Shown: in pieces, positions 17,229-25,800 of the stretch
How the letters are laid out: the number at the start of each line of letters is the position of its first letter
Position numbering within the stretch: position 1 is the first letter of the stretch
Source of the DNA: Deltaproteobacteria bacterium
GTDB taxonomy: Bacteria; Myxococcota_A; UBA9160; SMWR01
Length of the DNA: 41,145 nucleotides
Assembly: GCA_019313245.1 (NCBI GenBank)
Contig: JAFDBP010000068.1
Coordinates: 1-41,145 of the forward strand
Direction of reading: 5' to 3'
Made by a program: the position numbers and the translations under genes
Notes under the pieces: generated by a model
What the model was told of the DNA's origin: nothing
Seen by the model: only the letters and a program-made list of their open reading frames with translations
The model's database searches: none

Positions 17229-18608
17229 CTACGCGTTGCTGGGCTTGCCGCCGTTCTCGCGCTCGGCCCTGCGGTAGAGGGTCTTCCGATCGATACCGAG
17301 AATCTTCGCAGCGTGAACCTTGTTGCCCTCCGTGATGCGCATGACTTCCTCGATGTAGCGATCTTCGAGTTCGCGCAGGGTCAGGCGGTTCTCGGCGGCC
17401 GTATGAGTGAGTGCGGCCGGAGAGCTTTCGCGTCCCTCGGATGTCGATGAGTCGAGGCGCAGTTCCTCCACGCCGATCTCGTCCGAATCCGAAAGTGCGA
17501 GCGTGCGCTCGATGGCATTCTCGAGTTCGCGCGCATTGCCCTTCCAGGGGAACGCCGCCAGATACTGGAGAGCGCTCGAAGAAATCGCGCGCGGGCGGTT
17601 GGGGGAGTGCTTGGCGACGAACGCTTTCGCGAGCGGCGGAACGTCCTGAGGGCGCTCGCGCAGGGGCGGGATGAAGATCGGAATCACGTTCAATCGGTAA
17701 TAGAGATCCTCGCGGAAGTTCTCCGCCTCCATCTCTGCGGTGAGATCCTTGTTCGTCGCGGTGATGATCCGGAGGTTGACCTTGGTGACCTGGGTTCCAC
17801 CGACGGCCCGCACTTCTCGATCTTGCAGAACGCGGAGCAATTTCCCCTGGAGGGCGAGGCTCATGTCGCCAATCTCGTCGAGGAACAGCGTTCCACCGTT
17901 GGCTTTTTCGAAGAGCCCCTGCTTGGTGGTGTGCGCTCCGGTAAATGCGCCGCGGACGTGACCGAACAGCTCGCTTTCCAGCAATCCCTCGGGAATCGCC
18001 GTGCAGTTGATCGGAACGAAGGGCTTGTCTGCGCGGTTGCCGCTGTAGTGGATCGTGCGGGCGACGACTTCCTTGCCCGTGCCGCTTTCACCGGTAATCA
18101 GCACGCTGCTGCTGCTGTTCGCGACCTTGCGGACCAGCGCGAAGATGTCGCGCATCGCGGGGCTTTCCCCGATCAGGTCACCGAAGGAACTCGTCTGATC
18201 GAGTGCGCGTCGCAGGCGGCGGTTTTCCTCTTCGAGTTCGCGGCGCTCGAGGGCGCGTTCGATGGTCAGCACGACGGCGTCCGGCTCGAAGGGTTTCGTG
18301 ATGTAGTCGAACGCTCCGGCGCGCATGGACTCCACCGCAGAGTCGATGCTTCCGAAGGCCGTCATCAGCACGACTGGCGTTTCGGGCAGCCGCTCGCGCA
18401 GCTCGCCGACCATTTCGATGCCGGTCTTGCCGGGCATTCGGATATCGCTCAAGGCGACGTCGAAGCACTGCTGGTCGGCTCGTTCCAGGGCTTCGGCGGC
18501 GGACGCTGCCTCCTCGACCGCGTAACCGCGGTCGCGGAACAGCGAGGCGAGCATCTCGCGCATTGCGGTGTCGTCGTCGACGATAAGGAGCTGCGATCGT
18601 GATCTCAT
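17229..18608 (-). CDS. NtrC-family sigma-54-dependent response regulator
   Basis: 459 residues in three parts. The receiver domain has the acidic pocket DDD (11-13), phospho-acceptor Asp55 in SDIRMPG, the Thr in LMTAFGS and the Lys in ITKPFEP. The AAA+ domain has Walker A GESGTGKE, the sigma-54 contact loop GAFTGA and Walker B GGTLFLDEIGD. A C-terminal Fis-type HTH (GNKVHAAKILGIDRKTLYRR) binds DNA. GAFTGA shows it can activate RpoN promoters. The start is supported by AAGGG upstream. It follows the globin-coupled kinase after 134 bp on the same strand, making that kinase its likely partner. Probable targets are the two sigma-54 promoters in front of the hemerythrin genes, one of which would be autoregulatory. 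Confidence 0.95.
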   Translation of the reverse strand: MRSRSQLLIVDDDTAMREMLASLFRDRGYAVEEAASAAEALERADQQCFDVALSDIRMPGKTGIEMVGELRERLPETPVVLMTAFGSIDSAVESMRAGAFDYITKPFEPDAVVLTIERALERRELEEENRRLRRALDQTSSFGDLIGESPAMRDIFALVRKVANSSSSVLITGESGTGKEVVARTIHYSGNRADKPFVPINCTAIPEGLLESELFGHVRGAFTGAHTTKQGLFEKANGGTLFLDEIGDMSLALQGKLLRVLQDREVRAVGGTQVTKVNLRIITATNKDLTAEMEAENFREDLYYRLNVIPIFIPPLRERPQDVPPLAKAFVAKHSPNRPRAISSSALQYLAAFPWKGNARELENAIERTLALSDSDEIGVEELRLDSSTSEGRESSPAALTHTAAENRLTLRELEDRYIEEVMRITEGNKVHAAKILGIDRKTLYRRAERENGGKPSNA

Positions 18609-18742
18609 GGCGCCCTTCTAAAGCATGAGTCGTACCAAGATGCCGAGCGTTCTGGCGTGGCCTGGTGGGTCGAAATGGGCAATCGCGCCCCATATATGTA
18701 GCAAAATGCCCCATTTTGGGAAAAAATTGATAGGGGTAAAGA
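18609..18742 (-). promoter_or_regulatory. Leader between kinase and regulator with an AT-rich palindrome
   Basis: This 134-bp gap is unusually AT-rich on the kinase side. It contains CAAAATG and CATTTTG (18702-18718) around a CCC centre, a perfect 7-bp inverted repeat. Half of it, GGGGCATTTTG read on the minus strand, is repeated exactly upstream of hemerythrin 1 (16358-16368). No -24/-12 element with correct spacing is present. It may be a regulator-binding site or a second promoter for the regulator gene. Confidence 0.4.
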
Positions 18743-20011
18743 CTAGGGGGCGGTGGCTTCGTTGTTGCGCGGCAGCACGATCTGGAACTCGGTTCCCCGC
18801 CCCTGCTCGCTCTCTACCTTCATGCTGCCGCCGTGATCTTTGACGATCCCCTTGGCGACCATCAGACCCAGACCGTTGCCGGTGCCGGCTTCTTTGGACG
18901 TGAAGAAGGGTTCGAAGATCCGCGGAAGGTCTCGCTCCGGGATGCCCTGGCCATCGTCCGCAACCGAGATCTCGATTTCGTCATCGTCGGAGGCCGTCAA
19001 ACGGATCCGCAGCCTTCCGCCTTCCGGCATCGCGTCCACGGCGTTCATGAAGAGATTGAGAAACAGTTGTTGCAGGCGCTCGGGGTCGCCGAGCACGCTC
19101 TGTGCGGAATCCACCTCGCATTCCACCTCGATGCCGCGACGCGAGAACTTCTCGGTCAAGAAGGTGAGGGTCGTTTCGATGACCGAATCGAGCGAGACCA
19201 GTACCTGCTGTGATTTGCCTGGACGCGCCATGTTGAGAAGCGTCTGGATGATCTTCGATATCCGGCCGACCTGTTCTTGAATCGTTCGCAGTCGCCACTT
19301 GGCGTCCTCGTCGGAAACTGCGGATTCGAGTTGATTGGCGTGCCCCTGAATCACACCCATCGGTGTTCCGATCTCGTGTGCGAGACCGGCGACGAGTGTG
19401 CCCACCGACGCGAGTTCTTCCGCGACCCGTGCGCGTTTTTCGGTGAGCTTCAATGCCACCCTCTGATCATCGAATTTGCGCGCCAGGCGTCGGCTTTCCT
19501 TTGCCAGTTCACCCGTGAAGTACTGCAGTTGTTGCTGTTGGAGATCGATGTAGACCTCCATCGCGATCTGTGCGTCGAGGAAGAGCCGCTTCTGGAGCGA
19601 GACGATGGTTCGACCCGCCTCGATCGAATCGTGTGGGTGAACCTCGTGCACCAGCGGCACGAGCAGCGAGAGGTAGAGCGCGTAGGCTCCGAGGTACCAG
19701 CGCGGTTCGAGACCGATTCGCTCGTGGACCTCACCGATGAGTCGGCGTTGTTCGAGATAGCTCTCGTCGATCGTGGTGCCGGCGAGGCTGAGCAGGTACT
19801 CGCGTTGCGCGCTCATCAGCCGCTCTCGGACGCCCGGGTCTACGAGCAGCCGGCGTGTCGAGGAGAACGAAAGCAGGTGGTGGTAGAAGGAGTCCACGAG
19901 CCCGCTGGCGTGCTTCTCGAGCGACGGCCGCAGCAGGGCGAGCCGCTCCAGGTCCGCGGGACCCAGATCGAGGTAGCCGAGGCGCAGTTCGAGATCGGGA
20001 GAGCCGGCCAT
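18743..20011 (-). CDS. Soluble globin-coupled sensor histidine kinase
   Basis: 422 residues with no TM helix. Residues 1-160 form a globin-coupled sensor (protoglobin) domain: DSFYHHLL places a Tyr at 43 as the likely distal residue, and IGEVHERIGLEPRWYLGAY places proximal heme ligand His96. A helical linker leads to a HisKA domain (GLAHEIGTPMGVIQGHANQL, phospho-His212) and an ATPase domain (N box NLFMNAVDAM, G1 DDGQGIP, G2 GTGNGLGL). The best-known relative is AfGcHK of Anaeromyxobacter, which senses O2 or CO at heme iron with a Tyr and His in equivalent places. The ATG lies 3 bp after the stop of hemerythrin 2, so both are coupled. Output is most likely the NtrC-type regulator downstream. 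Confidence 0.92.
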   Translation of the reverse strand: MAGSPDLELRLGYLDLGPADLERLALLRPSLEKHASGLVDSFYHHLLSFSSTRRLLVDPGVRERLMSAQREYLLSLAGTTIDESYLEQRRLIGEVHERIGLEPRWYLGAYALYLSLLVPLVHEVHPHDSIEAGRTIVSLQKRLFLDAQIAMEVYIDLQQQQLQYFTGELAKESRRLARKFDDQRVALKLTEKRARVAEELASVGTLVAGLAHEIGTPMGVIQGHANQLESAVSDEDAKWRLRTIQEQVGRISKIIQTLLNMARPGKSQQVLVSLDSVIETTLTFLTEKFSRRGIEVECEVDSAQSVLGDPERLQQLFLNLFMNAVDAMPEGGRLRIRLTASDDDEIEISVADDGQGIPERDLPRIFEPFFTSKEAGTGNGLGLMVAKGIVKDHGGSMKVESEQGRGTEFQIVLPRNNEATAP

Positions 20012-20014
20012 CTA

Positions 20015-20452
20015 CTAGAGGGTGCTTTCAGACTCGCCAGAGTCAAGGCCACTGAGGAAGGCCTCTTCGCGCATTTCGTGCTTCCGGATGGCGAGCCGGC
20101 ACGACTCGAGGGATTGGGAGGCGAGATCGAACTGGGCCTTGAGGATCTGGTCGATCACGGTTTGAAGCCCGACGCCCAGACCCTCGTGATCTCCGACGAG
20201 CGTTTCGAGTTCGGCCTGGTGCTCCGGGCGAAGACCCCGAATCGCCGGGAAGACGACCTCCTCCTCGAGCAGAAAATGGGCCTTGACCGCGCCGTCGAGC
20301 CGAAACGCGGCCGTCTGTGCATCGCGGCTGGATCCGCCCGCGAGCGCCCGGCTCAGATCCTCGAAGAGGGGCTCGAGCCGCCGGTGTTGGGCCTGGATCT
20401 GATCCGAGGCGCGCTTCAGATGGTCGCTGAGGCCTGTTCCAACTGTTTCCAT
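20015..20452 (-). CDS. Hemerythrin-like protein with complete HHE ligand set
   Basis: 145 residues. All expected diiron ligands are present: His23 (QAQHRRLE), H59xxxE63 (HFLLEEE), His89 (GDHEGL) and H125xxxE129 (KHEMREE). The product should fold as a four-helix bundle in the cytoplasm, binding O2 or NO, or holding iron. It opens a minus-strand operon and is followed after 3 bp by the globin-coupled kinase. A sigma-54 promoter lies 132 bp upstream of its start. It is a paralogue of the protein at 16753-17187. Placing an O2-binding diiron protein ahead of a heme O2 sensor suggests the pair respond to the same gas; whether hemerythrin buffers the signal or protects the cell is unknown. Confidence 0.92.
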   Translation of the reverse strand: METVGTGLSDHLKRASDQIQAQHRRLEPLFEDLSRALAGGSSRDAQTAAFRLDGAVKAHFLLEEEVVFPAIRGLRPEHQAELETLVGDHEGLGVGLQTVIDQILKAQFDLASQSLESCRLAIRKHEMREEAFLSGLDSGESESTL

Positions 20453-20583
20453 TGGCTGCTGTAATTCCTGCGCAAGAAGTCAGCGCGGCGCCTTCGAGCC
20501 GCCTCCGCTGCCTGAACTCTGCCCTCTGTTGGAGCCCGCTTCGCTGCGGGATCGCTCCCGATTCACTACCAGCTCGCTGTCTT

Positions 20584-20599
20584 TGCAAGGCATGTGCCG
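20584..20599 (-). promoter_or_regulatory. Sigma-54 (RpoN) -24/-12 promoter for the hemerythrin 2 operon
   Basis: Read on the minus strand, CGGCACATGCCTTGCA matches TGGCAC-N5-TTGCW with one mismatch (C for the first T) and the exact 10-base GG to GC spacing. It lies in the 261-bp spacer between the PilZ gene and hemerythrin 2 and points into hemerythrin 2, kinase and regulator. Transcription should begin near 20573, giving a leader of about 120 bases. Confidence 0.6.
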
Positions 20600-20713
20600 C
20601 CCACTCAACCGCGTATTGGGTGGCTGATCTGGATCGGGGTGCGGCACATCGGGGCAGCTGGCGGCCGGACGCTGGGGCACAGGCGGTCTTTCCCGCGGCC
20701 GAGGTGGCCCGCC

Positions 20714-22534
20714 TCAGCTCTCGTTCGAGATGATCTCCGCAGGGACGACCCCGGCCTCGCCGTGAGGGTCGATCGATTCGATGGCGGGTAGTCGCGAGAG
20801 AATGCCTTCGATGCTGGTGACCACTTCCGGTGAGAGGTTGACGAAGCGCAGGAACAAGCCACTGCCACCGTCGTCCTTGGCAACTTCCGCGTTCAAAATA
20901 AGCGGCTCTCGTTGCGAAGTGTCGAACAGAGCGAGGCGGATCTTGTTGCCCGGGTCGAGTCCCAGCTGTCGCACGACGCGAATTCCGTCGAGCGACAGGT
21001 CGCGGCCCAGCAGCGCCTGGACGACACGCGATTCTTCGTCGACCTGGAGGACTTCCTGTTCGAATACACCACGACGCGTTGTGCGTTCGGCACCACCCGA
21101 GGAGGAATCTCGTGGTGAGCGAGCAGTCGGGTGCGTCGTTTTGTCTTCCGGTGTTTGCTCCGCGAGTTCTCGACGAGTCTCGGTTTGGGGTTTCGACCCG
21201 GAAACTTCTTCGTCGCCCGCTGCTTCGGCCGCGATCGAGGCATGTGCCCGCTCGCTTTGTGGGAGTATCGGCGGGCTTTCGCTCCATCTCTCGCAGAGTT
21301 CAGCGAGGACCGTGCGCACCGACGGTTTGATGCCCTCGAGAATGACTCCGAGAGCAATGCGCTCGTTTCCGCCATGCGTCGTGTTCGGTGTGCTGCGGAG
21401 CACCTTTCCACGGAGCTTGAGCGCCGGCCCGCCGACGGTTTCGGCCGGGATCTTGATCGCGATCTTCGCGCCGACCTTCGGAGGTCTTTCTACCAGCAGG
21501 CAGCATCCACCGCGGGAGATATCGAGCAGGAGACCGCGGTCGCGCTTCCAGCCGGCTCGCCAGCTGACTTCGCATCCCACGGGATGGCGAACTCTCCCGC
21601 GTCGATCGCGCTCTGCGAAGATCGCGTAGCGAAGCAGCGTCCGAAGCGCTTCCGGGTGTATGCGCGAGCGGAGCAGATAGCGAAAACCCTGTTGGCGGAT
21701 CTGCGAGCGCATGGTTTCCGAGATGTCTCCGCAGACCGCGACTCCGACCAGCATGTCGGTATCGACCGGAATCGGATCCGACATCGCGACCTCCGCCGAG
21801 ACCACGAGGAGTCGAGCGTCGTCGAGTGCGGCCAATTGGGGATCGTAGGGGCCACACTCGATCGTCTCGACTCCCATGCTCCTCAGGATTTCAGCGATTT
21901 CACCCAGCGCCGCGCCTCCGACGAGAACTGCGACGAATGGTCGCGGCGGTTTCGGTTTTTCAGCTCGCCTCTTCTGGGCGGCTTCGCGTTTGGGCGGCTT
22001 TTCCGCGGCGGCTCTCGACGGTTTGGATCGCTTCTTTGCCGTCTCTTTGGCCGCACCGCGTGCCTCCAGGCCGCTCGCGGGCGGAGAGGTATCTGCGGCG
22101 GGATCGCCCTCGCCTGGCTCGACTCGTGAATCCTGTGTCGTGACGTGCGGTTGAATCGGTTGCTCTCGATCATTTGCCGGCGTGTGGGCGGCTCCGGTTT
22201 GGATCGCCTCTTCGAATTCGCTGTCTACGGAGAGCAAGCCGAATTCGCGCGGCGCTTCGGTGATCTTCACGCCGAGCCCGGGCTGGATCAGCGTGGTGAG
22301 CGTGGCCGGAACGGACTTGCGTCGCACCACGGTGCCCACGAGCGTCATGGCCGGGGCGGCCACCGAAGCCGCCAGGTGAATGTCGATCTCCGTTCCGGGC
22401 GAGAGCACCGCGTTGGTGCGGATGAAGACTCCCGAGGGGCCCACGTCGAGAATGATTCCGCGATGGGATCTCGCCCCATCGTAGAACTCGCAAGTGAGTC
22501 TGCGCTTGATTCTGCGGCCTTCTCGCTTCTCCAT
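20714..22534 (-). CDS. Triple PilZ-domain protein with central receiver-like segment
   Basis: 606 residues, cytoplasmic. PilZ 1 (2-95) has the RxxxR box (R7-R12) but DVGPSG in place of DxSxxG. A Lys/Pro/Ala-rich linker (150-198) leads to residues 199-305, which resemble a receiver or pseudo-receiver fold (FVAVLVGGAALGEIAEIL, ARLLVVSAEV, FRYLLRSRIHPEAL) without a clear phospho-Asp pocket. PilZ 2 (311-410) has both c-di-GMP motifs, R312xxxR316 and D338xS340xxG343. After a second disordered linker, PilZ 3 (487-585) keeps D512xS514xxG517 but no clear RxxxR. PilZ domains bind c-di-GMP and control motility, pili or polysaccharide. It diverges from the minor pilin operon, which fits a role in pilus or surface behaviour. 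Confidence 0.82.
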   Translation of the reverse strand: MEKREGRRIKRRLTCEFYDGARSHRGIILDVGPSGVFIRTNAVLSPGTEIDIHLAASVAAPAMTLVGTVVRRKSVPATLTTLIQPGLGVKITEAPREFGLLSVDSEFEEAIQTGAAHTPANDREQPIQPHVTTQDSRVEPGEGDPAADTSPPASGLEARGAAKETAKKRSKPSRAAAEKPPKREAAQKRRAEKPKPPRPFVAVLVGGAALGEIAEILRSMGVETIECGPYDPQLAALDDARLLVVSAEVAMSDPIPVDTDMLVGVAVCGDISETMRSQIRQQGFRYLLRSRIHPEALRTLLRYAIFAERDRRGRVRHPVGCEVSWRAGWKRDRGLLLDISRGGCCLLVERPPKVGAKIAIKIPAETVGGPALKLRGKVLRSTPNTTHGGNERIALGVILEGIKPSVRTVLAELCERWSESPPILPQSERAHASIAAEAAGDEEVSGSKPQTETRRELAEQTPEDKTTHPTARSPRDSSSGGAERTTRRGVFEQEVLQVDEESRVVQALLGRDLSLDGIRVVRQLGLDPGNKIRLALFDTSQREPLILNAEVAKDDGGSGLFLRFVNLSPEVVTSIEGILSRLPAIESIDPHGEAGVVPAEIISNES

Positions 22535-22887
22535 CGCTCCGCCACCCGCAGAGGGAAGTTTCAGTTTCTACGGGTACTTGGGTTATCGGCCCCCACCGCC
22601 TCGGAGTTGATGCCCGCGTGCGTGGGCGGCAGCCGGCGAGCAGAACCGGGTTCAGGTTCCCGATCGAGAGGGCAAAGCGCGGATGTGCAACTCAAGCGCG
22701 ACACGCTTACGGACGATGAGGTTCGTGCAGTTTTGACTCAAGCGGGTGGTCGAGAAATCCGATGCGGGTATTGCACCACAATGTCTGCAGGACGCCTTTG
22801 AGGTTGGCGGATGCGTCTACACCTAATTCGGTGTCACGTGTGACACGCCGGACTTTGGCAGGGCCGGACGGTGCTCGAGGTTAAAGA
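22535..22887. promoter_or_regulatory. Divergent spacer between PilZ gene and pilus operon
   Basis: This 353-bp region should contain promoters for both the PilZ protein and the pilus operon. The best element is the palindrome at 22831-22846. A TTGAGG hexamer at 22798-22803 could be a -35 for the pilus operon, but no good -10 follows at the right distance. No sigma-54 element with correct spacing was found. I see no gene in it. Confidence 0.35.
22831..22846. promoter_or_regulatory. Palindromic candidate operator upstream of pilY1
   Basis: GTGTCAC and GTGACAC flank a 2-base centre, 42 bp before the pilY1 start. The TGTCA/TGACA symmetry is reminiscent of CRP/FNR-family sites (including MrpC-type GTGTC/GACAC sites of myxobacteria), although the spacer differs from those I know. 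Its place near the expected transcription start suits a repressor or a class II activator. Confidence 0.4.
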
Positions 22888-25800
22888 ATGACCGTGTTCT
22901 CCCGCCCGATTCAAAGCCTTCTCGTACATCCGACGCTCGCGCTCGCTTGCTTCCTGGTGTCTACACCGGCGAGTGCGCAGAGCGGTGACGACGTGTTTCT
23001 GTTGCAGTCCGCAGTCGCGCCCAATGTGGTGCTGTTCATGGACAACTCCGACTCGATGAATCACATCGAATGGCACCCCGAGTTCGATGTCGAGAAGGTG
23101 CCCGATGCCAGCTACTGCGCTTCATCTGCCGATTTCGGTGGAGCGCTCGATCCCGACACCGTGTACTCGATCGGCGCCACCATGACCAACGTCAAATGCA
23201 GTAGCCCGTCGCGCGGCAATCGAAAGATCTATGGCGTCAGAAATCCCCTGCCGACCTACTGGAGTGGTCGCTACCTGATGTGGTACCTGGGTCTCGACCA
23301 TACCGATCCGGGTGACTCGGCCATTCTCAACGAGATCGAGACGGCCCAAGCCAATGTCGCGGGATGCACCCAGTCGGGCGCGTCGAAATTCCTCGCCGAG
23401 AAGTATCGACGCACGCGCTTCGAAGCCAGCCAGCAGGTTCTGCTCGACCTGCTTTGCGTCGCCGAGACGAAGAACGTCCGCTTCGCCCAGGCGGAGTTTC
23501 GCGAGCCGGCCGATGTGGGCGGCGTCGATCCCAACGGCGGATTCCTCGGGGCAGACCTCGGACGCTCCAACCCGAACCACGCCGCCGAACTCGAATCGAG
23601 AATCAAGACTTCGGTCACGATATCGAACGACGGCACGCCGCTCGCCGAGACGCTATTCCAGATCTACACCTACTGGATGCCGCGCGTTGCGGCGGATATG
23701 CCGCTCGGCGAAAACGGCGCTGCGTTTCCGATCTACGAGTACAACAAGTTCGGCAACCCCGTGGGTTCGAATAATTGGTTCGAAGACGCGATGCTCTACG
23801 ACTGCGAGAAGGCCTTCGTGATCATCGTGACCGACGGCCTGCCCAGCCGCGACGATTTCGACGTCGATCCGGCCGGAACCGCACTCGGGTTCGCGGATTT
23901 TGGCATCGGTGGTGCGGCGGGTTTGATCGGCGATTACTACGCCGATGGGGAAGTCGAAGAGCCCGGTGGCGCAGACGAGGCCACCTACTACCTCGACGAC
24001 ATCTCGAAGTACATGTTCGACAAGGATTTCCGTCCCGATCTGGGCGGCACCCAGACGATCGATACCTATACGGTCGGCTTCGCGACCACCACCGCTACGG
24101 ACGATTACCTCGAGCGAACCGCGGTGCTCGGCAATGGCACCTTCTACAAGGCCGTAGACGGCGACCAATTGACGGCCGCGCTGATCGCGGCACTCAACGA
24201 CATCATCGAAAAGTCGGCCTCGTTCACGGCGGCCACGGTTCCCTCCGCGCGCACCAAGGACGGCGCGGATTTCTATCAGAGTTACTTCTTCCCGCGCGGC
24301 AAGAGCGCGTTCTGGGAAGGCCACGTGCGCGCGTGGACGATCGACGCTCTCGGCGCGGTTCGCGACAAGAATGGCGATTGCGCGCTCGACGATCCAACCC
24401 CGGGTGAGTGCAACAGTGGGCCCTTCAAGCCGAATGCCGTGTATTGGTGGGACGCCGCCGAGCAGGTTCCGCTGCCCGCTTCGCGCAACCTCTACGTTTC
24501 GAAATCCGGCGTGGCGAACGGTACGGTTCCCCCGAGTCTCGATCTGACCTTGACCGCCGCAGATCTGGGCGTCGCGCCGTTCTTGATGCCATCCGATCCT
24601 ACACCCAACAGCCCGCTCTACATGCTTCTGGGGAGCACTGCGATTACCGAAGAGGGACTCGCCGACGAAATCGTCCAGTACGTGAGGGGTTGTTTTTTCG
24701 GTACCGGCGTGCCGGACGGGACGATCGTAACGCTTCCGACGGTCTGCGCGGAGCGCCCCGCCCGGTTGGGAGACATCTTCCATTCGAACGCCGTGGCGGT
24801 GCGCCAGCCCTCGCTGAAGATCAGCGATCCGGGGTATTCCGCATTCAAGACCTTCTACACCAGTCGAGATCGGGTTCTCTACGCCGGTACCAACGCGGGG
24901 TTCCTCGAAGCGTTCGACACCGGCTCGTGGGTCGTACCGGCTGCTCCTGCGCTGCCCTACTACAGCCGGGGGACGGGTGCCGAGCGCTTTGGCTTCATGC
25001 CCTGGCAGGCCCGGCAAACGATCAAGAATCTCGTGATCGACCCGCCCACCAATCGACACCATTACGTCGATGGCGACGTGAACTCGGCAGACGTCTGGAT
25101 CGACGCCCAGATACCGGGGCAAGCCGGTTACAACGAAAATCCGACCAACGGCTCGGAATGGCACACGTATCTGCTGGGCGCCCTGCGCGAGGGAGGCAGC
25201 CACTACTACGCGTTGGATGTCACCAATCCCAATCAGGTCAGCCCGCTCGATGGAGGCAATACCAACTACCCGCGCTACGCGTGGGAGTTTCCGTCCGAAT
25301 CCAACGTCGCCGATCAGGCCTTCATCGGTGAGAGCTGGGCGAAGCCCATCATCACGAAAGTCCGGCTGAAGCGGACGGATGCCGCCGGTCAGTTCGTGGA
25401 TCGCTGGGTGGCGATCGTGACGGGTGGCTACGACGCGACGAGCGATCCCAACCCCGATGCCGTCACCAGTCTCGTTTCCACCTATGCGGCGGGCTCCGTC
25501 AAGGGGCGCGGGATCTACATCATCGATCTGAAAACCGGTGGCGTACTCGCCGAGAAGAAATTTGGCTCCGTCGCGGATCCCCAGGCGTCGATGCTCTACT
25601 CCATCGTCGGCACACCCGCCGTGCTCGATCTCAACTTCGACGGTGTCGCCGACGTGATCTACGCCGGAGACATGGGTGGAAACATCTGGAAATGGACGAT
25701 CCACGACGCTGGAGAAGATCGCATCAACGACGGCAGTGCGCTTCGAACCCAGCCGAACTGGCCGTTCAAGGCGTTCTTTACCGCCGCTCCAGCGACCATC

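Noticed and set aside
18727-18740. TTGAT-N4-GTAAA resembling an FNR box near the end of the kinase gene
   Set aside because: Only one half-site is good; the second matches at three of five positions. Not enough to call.
22690-22744. Direct repeat ACTCAAGCG (22690-22698 and 22736-22744)
   Set aside because: A 9-bp repeat in a 350-bp spacer is not far from chance, and it has no symmetry or promoter context.
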